A stretch of DNA of 64,000 nt from assembly GCA_937892525.1 (NCBI GenBank), contig CALAEV010000018.1, positions 1-64,000 on the forward strand, in the 5' to 3' direction. Below, piece after piece: positions 23,563 through 32,300 of the stretch. The notes below the pieces were generated by a model. That model searched no databases, had not been told where the DNA came from, and saw nothing but the letters and a program-made list of their open reading frames with translations. Position numbers and translations under genes: made by a program. The DNA is from an uncultured Clostridia bacterium (GTDB lineage: Bacteria; Bacillota; Clostridia; Oscillospirales; Acutalibacteraceae). Position 1 is the stretch's first letter. Each line of letters starts with the position of its first letter.

Positions 23563-25203
23563 ATGACAATAAAAGAAAAATTTGACTTATGGTGCAGTTT
23601 TGATGAGAAAACTAGAAATGAGCTTCTCAGTATTACTGACGAAAAAGAAATTGAAGACAGATTTTATAAGGATTTAGAATTCGGTACAGGTGGACTTCGT
23701 GGAATTATGGGTGCAGGTCCTAACCGTATGAATAAATATACTATTGCAAAGGCAACAAAGGGATATGCTGATTATCTTAAAAGCCGTTTTGATGGAGATA
23801 TAAGCGTTGCTATTGCTTACGACTCACGAAACAACTCTCAGTATTTCTCACAGGTTGCAGCAGGAGTATTGGCTTCAAATGGTATTAAGGTTTATATTTA
23901 CAATACTCTTATGCCAACTCCTGTGCTTTCATTTACTGCAAAGCATTTAGGTTGTAACGGTGGTATTGTGCTTACTGCAAGTCATAATCCAAAAGAGTAT
24001 AACGGCTACAAAATCTATGACGAAAAGGGTTGCCAGTTAGTTCCACAATTTGCAAATCAGGTTATAGGTTTCGTAAACTCAGTTGAAGATTTACAATCAG
24101 TTGAAATTATGGATTTCAATGAGGGCGTAAATAATGGTAAAATCGTTGTAATCGGCGAAGAAGTACTTGCTGGTTTCTTGGCAGAAGTTAAAAAACAATC
24201 AATTTACGAAGAAAAGACAGACCTTAAAATCGTTTATACAGCACTTCACGGTACAGGTAATATTCCTGTAAGAAAAGCGCTAGCGGGTATGAATGTTTCA
24301 ATCGTAAAATCTCAGGAATTACCTGATGGTAATTTTAGTACAGTTCGATCTCCAAACCCTGAAGAAAAAGACGCATTAACTATTGCTATTGAACAGGCAA
24401 AACTTGAAAAAGCAGATTTAGTACTTGGTACTGACCCTGACTGCGACCGTGTTGGTATAGCAGTTTTACATAATGGCGAATATGTACTTATGACAGGTAA
24501 TCAGGTTGGCGCACTTCTTGTTGATTTTGTTCTTTCTCATAAAAAAGACACATTAAGTGAAAAATCAACACTTGTAAAGACTATTGTTACAAGTGAAGTT
24601 GGTGCAGATATTGCAAGAAGTTATGGACTTCAGATTGTTGACACTCTTACAGGCTTTAAGTATATCGGCGACCAGATTGGCAGATATGAAATCAATGGCG
24701 ACAAAGAATTTGTAATCGGCTATGAAGAGTCTTATGGCTATCTTGTAGGTACTCACGCTCGTGATAAAGATGCAGTTGTATCTTCAATGCTTATTTGCCA
24801 AATGGCAGCATACCACAAAAATAATGGCAGAACACTTGTTGATGCACTTAATAATATCTATGCAAAGTTTGGCTTTTATCTTGATGCACTTGATACATTT
24901 GTACTTAAAGGTAAAGACGGTGCAGAGAAAATCCAAAGCATTATGGCTAATATGCGTGAAAATTGCAAATCATTATTCGATAATATTAAAGATGTTCTTG
25001 ACTACTCCAAGGGTATTGACGATTTGCCAAAAGAAAATGTGCTTAAATACACATTTACAGATGGTAGTTGGATTGCAGTAAGGCCGTCAGGCACAGAGCC
25101 AAAACTCAAAGTTTATTACTCAATGTGTGGCGAAACAAAAGAAATTGCAAACGGCAAACTTGAAAACATTCGTGCAATTCTCAAAAAAGAAATAGAAGGT
25201 TAA
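23563..25203 (+). CDS. pgcA: Phospho-sugar mutase (alpha-D-phosphohexomutase), 546 aa
   Basis: Interconverts hexose 1- and 6-phosphates (glucose and/or mannose) in the cytoplasm, linking sugar uptake to glycolysis and cell-wall or glycan precursors. Four domains are recognisable: the N-terminal FGTGGLRGIMGAG block, the phosphoserine loop TASHNPKEYNGYK with Ser140, the metal loop DPDCDRVGIA with Asp291, Asp293 and Asp295, the sugar-binding GYEESYGYL and the C-terminal phosphate-binding RPSGTEPKLKVYY. The length is that of the long PgcA-type (Bacillus) subfamily. The ribosome site is AGAGGTAG. Two genes follow closely: the Nfu-like gene three bases after the stop and an alpha-mannosidase after that, which suggests a mannose-related role. 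Confidence 0.95.
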   Translation: MTIKEKFDLWCSFDEKTRNELLSITDEKEIEDRFYKDLEFGTGGLRGIMGAGPNRMNKYTIAKATKGYADYLKSRFDGDISVAIAYDSRNNSQYFSQVAAGVLASNGIKVYIYNTLMPTPVLSFTAKHLGCNGGIVLTASHNPKEYNGYKIYDEKGCQLVPQFANQVIGFVNSVEDLQSVEIMDFNEGVNNGKIVVIGEEVLAGFLAEVKKQSIYEEKTDLKIVYTALHGTGNIPVRKALAGMNVSIVKSQELPDGNFSTVRSPNPEEKDALTIAIEQAKLEKADLVLGTDPDCDRVGIAVLHNGEYVLMTGNQVGALLVDFVLSHKKDTLSEKSTLVKTIVTSEVGADIARSYGLQIVDTLTGFKYIGDQIGRYEINGDKEFVIGYEESYGYLVGTHARDKDAVVSSMLICQMAAYHKNNGRTLVDALNNIYAKFGFYLDALDTFVLKGKDGAEKIQSIMANMRENCKSLFDNIKDVLDYSKGIDDLPKENVLKYTFTDGSWIAVRPSGTEPKLKVYYSMCGETKEIANGKLENIRAILKKEIEG

Positions 25204-25206
25204 GTT

Positions 25207-25440
25207 ATGAAAGATTACATAAATAATATAATCAAACCAAAGCTTCAGGGTGACGGTGGCGAAATCGATTTTGTATCTTATGAAAACGGTATTCTCACAG
25301 TACTTTTGCAAGGAGAATGCTCAAAATGTTTAATCGTTGACCGTTGCCTTACTTGGATTGAAAGTGAAGTTATGCGCGATATGGGCGAAAGTGTAAAGGT
25401 AGTTGCACAGAAGAAAAAACCATTTTTCTGGGATAAGTAA
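25207..25440 (+). CDS. NifU C-terminal-like (Nfu) small protein, 77 aa
   Basis: A compact protein that resembles the Nfu iron-sulfur cluster carrier domain: IIKPKLQGDGGEIDFVSYENG is followed by LTVLLQGECSKC with the C-x-x-C pair at Cys38 and Cys41 and a helix VDRCLTWIESEVMRDMGESV. Classical Nfu domains have a similar GxCxxC at this place, so cluster binding as a dimer is plausible; a third Cys (Cys47) is unusual. It starts three bases after the phosphohexomutase stop and ends 14 bases before the alpha-mannosidase start. A link to carbohydrate metabolism is not obvious; it may simply ride in this operon. Confidence 0.75.
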   Translation: MKDYINNIIKPKLQGDGGEIDFVSYENGILTVLLQGECSKCLIVDRCLTWIESEVMRDMGESVKVVAQKKKPFFWDK

Positions 25441-25454
25441 GAGGTGAAGTGTAA

Positions 25455-28391
25455 ATGGCACATATAAAAGTAGTTAGAAGAAGTATGCGTCCTGAAGAAT
25501 GGACAGATTTACGCTTCGGTTGGCTTAAAAGATACATATATGAAGAAAAATTTAAAATAGAAAACATACAAGTCCGTGATGCTCGTCAAACATCAGAAAT
25601 GCAGTATGAATACTACCCGGAGGGGTGGCGTCAACTTCAAAAAGGCGATATGTACTTTACTCCTGACGGTACTGCATTTTTCGAGGCAGAAGTTGAAATT
25701 CCTGACCACTTAAAAGGTAAAGAGTTGTGGTTTTCACTTAAAACTGCTGCAGAAATTATTGTTAAAGTAAACGGTAAATACGTTGGTGGCGTTGACCCTA
25801 ACCGTGACCGTATTCTTTTAACACCTTATATTGACAGCGATGTTCTTCATTTTGAAATGGAGGGTTATAACCGTTCAAAACCTGATGACGAGAGAAACCC
25901 TGAATCGCTTTCTGTTCGTGGTTGCCGTCAGATTTTTGAGGGGGCTTACCTTGCCACAATCAACCACACAGTACTCGACTTAGTTTATGACCTTGAGCTC
26001 TTGCTTGATATTGCAAAAAGCGATTTGTTTAATGAAGATTATCGTAATTTCTTAAATCGTGAAATCAACAACGCACTTAACCTTATTGATTTTGATGATT
26101 TGAAAACTGAAGATGTTGCAAGTGCTAAAAAGTATGTTGATGATGTAATCTATGCAAATGATGATTACAAGGGCAACGGTGATGTGGCACTTATTGCACA
26201 TTCACATCTTGATATTGCATATTATTGGCGTCGCATTCACTCTGTTCAGAAAAATCTTCGCACTATTCTTATTCAGTTGCGACTTATGGACAGATACCCT
26301 GACTTCAAATATACTCACACTCAGGCATATACTTATGAAATGCTTGAAAAGTATTATCCTGATGTGTTTGAAGAATTAAAAGAAAAGGTTGCTAACGGTC
26401 AGTTTGAGCCGGTTGGTGCTATGTATGTTGAGCCTGACTGCAACATTCCTTGTGCTGAAAGTTTAATTCGTCAGTTTATGTATGGTCAGCATTATTTCCG
26501 CGAAAAATTTGGCAAGACAATTAAAAATTGCTGGTTGCCTGACGTTTTTGGTAACTCTTGGATTTTACCTCAAATCCTTAAAAAGAGTGGCGTTGATTAC
26601 TTTGTGTCAAACAAAATGTCAACTTGGAATGATACAAACCGATTCCCTCATAACAACTTTATCTGGAAAGGTATTGACGGTAGTGAGGTTTACGCTTGCG
26701 TGCCACCAACTCACTTTATAACTTGGAATATGCCTTCACAGATTCAGGAAAACTGGGAAGCGTATCAAGATAAAAATCAAGGTGGACAAACTATGTCTAT
26801 GTTTGGCTACGGTGATGGTGGTAGTGGCTGTACTGAAGAAATGATTGAAGTTATGCATCGCTTCAACAAGCTTTCAATTATGCCAAAGACCGAGCATATA
26901 AGCGGTCAGGAATTCCTTGAGAAAAACCTTAAAGATAATAAAAATCTTGCAAAATGGGATGGGGAGTTGTACCTTGAAATGCATCGTGGTACATTCACAA
27001 CAAAATCCCAGATGAAGCGTTATAACCGTAAACTTGAATATAAACTTCGTGAGGCAGAAATCGTGTCAACACTTCGTCATCTTAAAGGTGCAGAGTACCC
27101 ACACGATGAAATACGTGACATTTATAAAAAACTTCTTATAAACCAATTTCACGATATTCTCCCTGGTAGTCATATTGCACCGGTTTATCGTGACGCAATG
27201 GCAGATTACGAAGAAATCGATGCACGACTTGACAAAATTATCGGTACAGGTGAAGATTATTTCAATTCGCTAAACTTCGCTCGTAAACACCTTACCTTTG
27301 TTGAAAATCCGTATGGTGAGAGTGTCCGTTACGGTAAGCGTGGTAACTGGGTAATTCCAAATCTTCCACCACTTACCTGTGGTGAAGTGGTTTATCACGA
27401 AACAAATGCAGAATGGCTTACAATCGGCGAAAAAGTTGTAACACCATTTTATGAAATCATTTTCAATACCGATGGTAGCATTGAAAGCATTTATGATAGA
27501 AAAGCAGAGCGTGAATGGGTAGGGGGCGAGTTTAACAAACTCAAGCTTTACAAAGATAACCCTGGTGTTTATGACGCTTGGGACATTCTTCCTAACTACA
27601 AAGACCGTGAAGTAGAAGTTAAAATTCTTTCACCTCTTAAAACTATCGAGAAAAATTCAGAGGTTGCATCTTTTGAGTGTGTTCTCGGTACAGAAAAGAG
27701 CACTTGGAAACGTATTATAAGAGTATTCCGTCAGTCACGTGGCATTGAAGTTGAAAATGTTGTTGACTGGAACGAAAAGCATGTACTTGCAAAAGCACAG
27801 TTTGATTGTAATGTGCTCACACGCAAAGCAGTTTGTGACACAAGTGCAGGTTTCATTGAGCGTGACACTCATCGTAACACTACTTGGCAACAGGCTCGTT
27901 TTGAGGTTTGCCATCACAAGTGGGTTGATATGAGCGAAACTGACGGTGGTATTGCACTTATTAACGATTCAAAATACGGTGTAGGACTTTTAGAAAACTC
28001 AATGAGTTTAAGTCTTCTTCGTGCTACAATCCGTCCTGATGTTACAAGCGACATTGGTCACCACGAATTTTCATATATGATATATCCTCACACTGAAGAT
28101 TTTGTGAAGGCAGAAATCAATAATATTGCTTATGAATATAACATTCCACTCGGCAAAGCAGACTTAACTTGCGAAAACTCATTCGGTGAACTTTATATGC
28201 AGACAATGAAGATGAGTGAAAAAGGCAATATGATTGTTATTCGTTTGTCCGAGCAAAACGGAAAACGTGGTAAAATCAAGCTTGGTGGGAAAGTAAAACT
28301 TCTTAACTTCCTTGAAGATGTAATTGACGAATCCGACACAGTAGAGTACAAACCATTTGAAATCATAACAATTGGTATTGAAACAAGATAA
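25455..28391 (+). CDS. Alpha-mannosidase, GH38, 978 aa
   Basis: Hydrolyses alpha-linked mannose from N-glycan-type or imported mannosides, with retention. Signal peptide is absent, so it is probably cytoplasmic. An N-terminal beta-sandwich (about 1-235) precedes the catalytic barrel: zinc ligands His251 and Asp253 in AHSHLDIAYYW, the nucleophile Asp363 in LPDVFGNS, and His566 in NQFHDILPGS, all matching the GH38 zinc site. C-terminal beta domains follow (about 650-978) with VVDWNEKHVLAKAQFDCN. The length is typical of the bacterial class II-like enzyme. The GTG/ATG region begins AAGAGGTGAAGTGTAAATG, giving ribosome site and start at 25455. A different GH38 lies at 32301-35453. Confidence 0.93.
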   Translation: MAHIKVVRRSMRPEEWTDLRFGWLKRYIYEEKFKIENIQVRDARQTSEMQYEYYPEGWRQLQKGDMYFTPDGTAFFEAEVEIPDHLKGKELWFSLKTAAEIIVKVNGKYVGGVDPNRDRILLTPYIDSDVLHFEMEGYNRSKPDDERNPESLSVRGCRQIFEGAYLATINHTVLDLVYDLELLLDIAKSDLFNEDYRNFLNREINNALNLIDFDDLKTEDVASAKKYVDDVIYANDDYKGNGDVALIAHSHLDIAYYWRRIHSVQKNLRTILIQLRLMDRYPDFKYTHTQAYTYEMLEKYYPDVFEELKEKVANGQFEPVGAMYVEPDCNIPCAESLIRQFMYGQHYFREKFGKTIKNCWLPDVFGNSWILPQILKKSGVDYFVSNKMSTWNDTNRFPHNNFIWKGIDGSEVYACVPPTHFITWNMPSQIQENWEAYQDKNQGGQTMSMFGYGDGGSGCTEEMIEVMHRFNKLSIMPKTEHISGQEFLEKNLKDNKNLAKWDGELYLEMHRGTFTTKSQMKRYNRKLEYKLREAEIVSTLRHLKGAEYPHDEIRDIYKKLLINQFHDILPGSHIAPVYRDAMADYEEIDARLDKIIGTGEDYFNSLNFARKHLTFVENPYGESVRYGKRGNWVIPNLPPLTCGEVVYHETNAEWLTIGEKVVTPFYEIIFNTDGSIESIYDRKAEREWVGGEFNKLKLYKDNPGVYDAWDILPNYKDREVEVKILSPLKTIEKNSEVASFECVLGTEKSTWKRIIRVFRQSRGIEVENVVDWNEKHVLAKAQFDCNVLTRKAVCDTSAGFIERDTHRNTTWQQARFEVCHHKWVDMSETDGGIALINDSKYGVGLLENSMSLSLLRATIRPDVTSDIGHHEFSYMIYPHTEDFVKAEINNIAYEYNIPLGKADLTCENSFGELYMQTMKMSEKGNMIVIRLSEQNGKRGKIKLGGKVKLLNFLEDVIDESDTVEYKPFEIITIGIETR

Positions 28392-28516
28392 AATCGATTC
28401 TTTTAACCTTGTATTTCTTTGCTCTCAACTTAAGGTATTCTTGATACAACTTTACCTTAGTTACATTGTCTTGCGAAAAAACTCAATTTCAAATTATTAT
28501 AAGGAGGAGATTCCTT

Positions 28517-29350
28517 ATGAACAAAAAGAAAATAATTATTTCACTAATTTCAGTGCTTCTTGTTGCTGTTATTGGCGTGGTAGGTGTGATTGCTTATTCA
28601 TCAAAGCAACCACCAAAGGTGTTATCGTTAAGTAACGATGACTTGCCCACAGAAAATGTGAATTTGGTTGCCCACCGTGGATTTTCTGCAGTAGCCCCTG
28701 AAAACTCTGCAGCAGCATTTATTGAGGCAGGCAAAAACGGATTTTTTGCAGCAGAGTGCGACATTCAGTTGTCAAAAGATAATATATGGGTAGTAAATCA
28801 TAATCTTGATATTAAAAGCATGACAACTGGTGAAGGCAAAATCTGGGATATGACTTACGAAGAAATCTCAAAATACTTTGTTGATGGTGGTCATTGTGCA
28901 GAGAAATATCCAGACCAAAAGCTTATAACACTAGAGGAATATCTTGCAATTTGTAGTGAATATAAAATTATTCCACAAATTGAGGTTAAAGAGGGTAATT
29001 ATGAGTGTCTTGACAAGATTTTAACTGCTCTAGATAAATATGAGGGTATGCGAGAATCTGCAATTATCATTTCTTTTGATACTGCAATTTTAGAGAAAAT
29101 TCGCAATATGGACAAAAACATTGAGTTGTGGTATCTAACTCACGAAATTGATGAAAAGGTAATCCGTTTAGCAGTTGTTAATGATTATGCAATCGCATTT
29201 AACTGCAAAAAATATGATGCAGAAATGCTTAAAAAAGCACAAAATGAAAATATTAAACTTGCATCTTGGACAGTTGATAATCCAAAAATCTATAAAGAGT
29301 TATACGATTTAGGTGTGCGAAATTTCACAACAAACAGACTAACAAAATAA
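28517..29350 (+). CDS. Membrane-anchored glycerophosphodiester phosphodiesterase, 277 aa
   Basis: Releases glycerol 3-phosphate from glycerophosphodiesters. The ATG at 28517 is chosen because it follows AAGGAGGAG; longer frames lack this. Residues about 5-27 (KIIISLISVLLVAVIGVVGVIAY) form a signal or membrane anchor, so the enzyme is exported. The catalytic set is visible: HRG with His53 and Arg54, ENS at 62-64, Glu80 and Asp82 in AAECDIQ, and His95 in VVNHNLDI. The C-terminal strands (ASWTVDNPKIYKELYDLGVRNFTTNRL) complete the barrel. It may recycle teichoic-acid or phospholipid material. A bidirectional terminator follows the stop. Confidence 0.92.
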   Translation: MNKKKIIISLISVLLVAVIGVVGVIAYSSKQPPKVLSLSNDDLPTENVNLVAHRGFSAVAPENSAAAFIEAGKNGFFAAECDIQLSKDNIWVVNHNLDIKSMTTGEGKIWDMTYEEISKYFVDGGHCAEKYPDQKLITLEEYLAICSEYKIIPQIEVKEGNYECLDKILTALDKYEGMRESAIIISFDTAILEKIRNMDKNIELWYLTHEIDEKVIRLAVVNDYAIAFNCKKYDAEMLKKAQNENIKLASWTVDNPKIYKELYDLGVRNFTTNRLTK

Positions 29351-29352
29351 AA

Positions 29353-29391
29353 AAAGACCGAGAGGGTTAACTACTCGGTCTTACTTTTTTG
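29353..29391. terminator. Bidirectional terminator
   Basis: AAGACCGAG (29354-29362) pairs with CTCGGTCTT (29374-29382); T-rich flanks are present on both strands, so it serves the GDPD gene and nagB. Confidence 0.88.
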
Positions 29392-29397
29392 ATTTAA

Positions 29398-30117
29398 TTA
29401 AAGTCTTGCAGCGGCTGCTTTGTCAAGGAATATATGCACGTTAGGATGAAGTTGTAAAACTGAAGCTGGGCAAGATGGAGTAATGTCGCCGTTTACAAGA
29501 CCGTCAATAGCGTCAGACTTTGAGCGACCTGTTGCAATAAGAATAATCTGTTTTGATTTCATAATTGAAACAGTACCCATTGTGAGTGCATAATGTGGCA
29601 TTGTGTCTTCATCAAAATAAACAGAGTTAGCGTCAATAGTGCTTTGTGAAAGACGAACCTTGAATGAACCTTTTGTGAATTTGTTTGATGGCTCGTTAAA
29701 TCCGATATGACCATTTCTGCCAACACCTAAAAGTTGAATGTCAATTTTATTTTCTGTAAGCAAATCGTCATAACGCATACATTCTGCATCAGTATCTTCT
29801 GCATTGCCATTTAAGAAATTAACATTTTCTTCTTTAACGTCAATATGATTGAAAAGATTTTCGTGCATAAATGTATAATAACTGTTTTTATCATCTTTTG
29901 GTAAATCGCAGTATTCGTCAAGGTTGAAAGTAGTAATATCCTTAAAACTTACCTTGCCTTTGTTGTATGCTTTAATAAGACTTTTGTATGTAGGTACAGG
30001 AGAAGCACCTGTTGCAAAACCCAAAACTGAATCAGGTTTTTCATTAACTTGTTCAACAATTAAATTGGCAACTGCTTTGCCGATTTCTTCAGCGTTGTTA
30101 AAAATATGAATAATCAT
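29398..30117 (-). CDS. nagB: Glucosamine-6-phosphate deaminase
   Basis: Converts glucosamine 6-phosphate to fructose 6-phosphate and ammonia, the last step of amino-sugar and sialic acid catabolism. The 239-residue protein shows the N-terminal FATGASPVPTYKSLIKAY, the FNLDEYCDLPKDDKNSYYTFMHENLF block, GVGRNGHIGFNEP (ring-opening His) and ALTMGTVSIMKSKQIILIATG, all standard for NagB. The start is ATG at 30117 (after GAGGTG), rather than the in-frame GTG nine bases upstream. It has its own promoter and probably works with NanA and the AGE-type epimerase at 37932-40060. No nagA gene for the deacetylase was seen in the window. Confidence 0.96.
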   Translation of the reverse strand: MIIHIFNNAEEIGKAVANLIVEQVNEKPDSVLGFATGASPVPTYKSLIKAYNKGKVSFKDITTFNLDEYCDLPKDDKNSYYTFMHENLFNHIDVKEENVNFLNGNAEDTDAECMRYDDLLTENKIDIQLLGVGRNGHIGFNEPSNKFTKGSFKVRLSQSTIDANSVYFDEDTMPHYALTMGTVSIMKSKQIILIATGRSKSDAIDGLVNGDITPSCPASVLQLHPNVHIFLDKAAAARL

Positions 30118-30149
30118 TTTCCACACCTCGTTACATATTTTGAAATTTC

Positions 30150-30177
30150 ATTTTACCACAAATTACAAATTTTGCAA
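30150..30177 (-). promoter_or_regulatory. Promoter of nagB
   Basis: On the minus strand: TTGCAA (30177-30172), 16-base spacer, TAAAAT (30155-30150). Confidence 0.72.
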
Positions 30178-30181
30178 TAGA

Positions 30182-30838
30182 TTATTTGTTAAGTTTTTTA
30201 TCAATTATTTTATGACAAGAACCAACTGATAAATATGTTATTAAAATCATAATTACACCAATTGACGAGCTGATTCCATTTTCACCTACAATTGGTAGAA
30301 TTGACATAACAGAGAATATAACAAAGTTTATTATGTGGAAAATCATATTACGCTTTAATGCGTTTTTACCTATTGAAAACAGCGAAGATATAATATCTGC
30401 CAAAGAGAATACTATAATACAAGCAATCAAAAGAAGTATGCAAAAATATGCCTTGTCTGACAGCCATACATCAAAAGTCATAGCACCGTTATCACCATTA
30501 CCGACTGTGACAATAATTGACTTGATAAGTGTAATCAATGAAATGTTAGTAATTTCAAATGTTTCAGTATTAAGCTGTGAATACATTGGCAAACACATCC
30601 ACAAAAGTGGAGAGAACATAAGCACAAATCTTGTAATTTGCTCTTTACCGCCAAAAGCAGAGGTTTTAATGTTGTTAAGCACTCTGTCAACTGCTTCTTG
30701 CTCTTTCATTGCTTTTTCGTGGTCTGCCTGTAATCTGTTGTCAAGGTCATAATAAACAAGGTTAGTACCACATTTAGGGCAGTTTTGCTTCATATAGAAA
30801 GGCGAAAGTTTTTCATTACATTTAGGACAATTACTCAT
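30182..30838 (-). CDS. Zinc-ribbon membrane protein, 218 aa
   Basis: Not assignable to a named family. The N-terminus has two C-x-x-C knuckles (CPKCNEKL at about 4-7 and CPKCGTNL at about 20-23), which should bind one zinc in the cytoplasm. A charged helix follows (LQADHEKAMKEQEAVDRVLNNIK), then four hydrophobic segments near 70-90, 110-145, 160-180 and 185-210. Proteins of this plan (zinc ribbon plus transmembrane part) are common in Clostridia with unknown function. The start overlaps the end of the symporter gene by eight bases with AGGAGG upstream, so the two are co-translated. Confidence 0.75.
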   Translation of the reverse strand: MSNCPKCNEKLSPFYMKQNCPKCGTNLVYYDLDNRLQADHEKAMKEQEAVDRVLNNIKTSAFGGKEQITRFVLMFSPLLWMCLPMYSQLNTETFEITNISLITLIKSIIVTVGNGDNGAMTFDVWLSDKAYFCILLLIACIIVFSLADIISSLFSIGKNALKRNMIFHIINFVIFSVMSILPIVGENGISSSIGVIMILITYLSVGSCHKIIDKKLNK

Positions 30839-32297
30839 TTTCTGTACCTCCTGAAACTTGTGCTGAAATTACAGCGCGACGCTCTGCCATATCTTCACGG
30901 ACTTTTTTTAGTTTATCGCCTGTAAGGTCATACCAGATGTACGGAATAAGTGGAAGAAGACCTAAAATAGCAGGAGCAAGTGTAAACATACCCCAGATAA
31001 GGGTATCTGTATAGTCGTATGCTTTAACTGTCATTGTTTCGGTTGCACTGATTGGTATAAAAGTAAGACCAATTACAGGTAACAACCAGTTGCCGATAGT
31101 ACCTGAAATTGAGCCGGTAAGCTTACCAACGAATGTAAGAACTGAGAATGAAACGCCTTCATTTCTCTCACCGGTTTTCCATTCCATATAGTCAATTGTG
31201 TCACCAATCATTTCAGTTGGAATAACCATATTAATTGTGTTGAAGAAACTGAAAAGGAAGTTTTGAATCATCAAAAGTGGTACAACAACCCAAAGATTTG
31301 TAAAGCATTTAACACCAACAAGGAATACGATAATGCCAACAACAAGGCGAACAAATCCGTTAAGGAAGATAATCTGACGATTATCAAATTTCTGCTTAAC
31401 CTTTGGAATAAGAAGATATGTAATAAATCCTAAAATTGTACCAGGAAGAGAAATGATAATTGTAAGTGAGTTCATTTGCACAACTTCTGAATAGTAGTAT
31501 GCCTGGAAGAAACCACCAATACCACTTACTGCTGCAAGAACATTACCAATAACAATTAAAAGTAACGGCTTGTTTCTGATAAGTGCCTTGAATCCGTCAA
31601 GAATACTAGGCTCTTTAATAGTCTGAACAACTCGCTCTTTTGTGCAGAAGCCTGCAAGTGAAAATAGCCCCATACCAAATGTGCCGGCAATTATAGCCAT
31701 AAGTAAAAATACTTGCGAGAGCGAAAGTGGGATTGTGCCGTTATTACTTAAGTCCATAAGTACTGTAAGAATTGGTGTAGAAATACCACCAAGGAGACCT
31801 GAAACAAAACGAGCCGAAGAAATTACCCTTGTACGGTCAGATGGAGAAGGGCTGATTGCTGCGCTCATACCCCAGAATGGCACGTCGCCTAAGGTGTAGA
31901 AAAGTTCCCATAAAAAGTAAGTCATAAACATATAAATCACTTTTGATGTGAGCTCTGCTTTTTCACCAAGGATTTCAGGACCTGCAAAAAGCATAATTGT
32001 AGCAAGCCCTAAAGGAATTGGAACAATGAAAAGATATGGACGCAGTTTGCCATAACGAGTTCTTGTTCTGTCAATAATTGAGCCCATAAGTGGGTCGTTT
32101 ATTGTGTCCCAAAGACCTAAAATAAGCATCATAGTACCAACTATTTCAGCCGGCACACCAAAAATCTTTACGAAGAATAATGAAAGATAACTACCTGCAA
32201 TAATGTTGTAACCAAAGCATTGACCTGCATTTGAAATACCATACATAAGGGTTTCTTTCACGCCAACATAACGGATATCGCTTTTATTTTCAGCCAT
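30831..32297 (-). CDS. GPH family sugar:cation symporter (MelB-like), 488 aa
   Basis: A twelve-helix membrane transporter of the glycoside-pentoside-hexuronide family. The family signatures are visible: N-terminal YGISNAGQCFGYNIIAGSYLS, the cytoplasmic DPLMGSIIDRTRTRYGKLRP loop (cation/sugar site), GDVPFWGMSAAISPSPSDRTR and the later FSFFNTINMVIPTEMIGDTIDYMEWKTGER. It starts three bases after the GH38 alpha-mannosidase gene ends, so the most likely cargo is a mannoside or N-glycan fragment. It overlaps the zinc-ribbon protein gene by eight bases, giving the order mannosidase, symporter, zinc-ribbon protein. Confidence 0.93.
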   Translation of the reverse strand: MAENKSDIRYVGVKETLMYGISNAGQCFGYNIIAGSYLSLFFVKIFGVPAEIVGTMMLILGLWDTINDPLMGSIIDRTRTRYGKLRPYLFIVPIPLGLATIMLFAGPEILGEKAELTSKVIYMFMTYFLWELFYTLGDVPFWGMSAAISPSPSDRTRVISSARFVSGLLGGISTPILTVLMDLSNNGTIPLSLSQVFLLMAIIAGTFGMGLFSLAGFCTKERVVQTIKEPSILDGFKALIRNKPLLLIVIGNVLAAVSGIGGFFQAYYYSEVVQMNSLTIIISLPGTILGFITYLLIPKVKQKFDNRQIIFLNGFVRLVVGIIVFLVGVKCFTNLWVVVPLLMIQNFLFSFFNTINMVIPTEMIGDTIDYMEWKTGERNEGVSFSVLTFVGKLTGSISGTIGNWLLPVIGLTFIPISATETMTVKAYDYTDTLIWGMFTLAPAILGLLPLIPYIWYDLTGDKLKKVREDMAERRAVISAQVSGGTENE

Positions 32298-32300
32298 AGT

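Noticed and set aside
28425..28462. A TAAGGTA/TACCTTA inverted repeat before the GDPD gene as operator
   Set aside because: Only seven bases per arm with 15 between in AT-rich DNA; too weak without comparative data.
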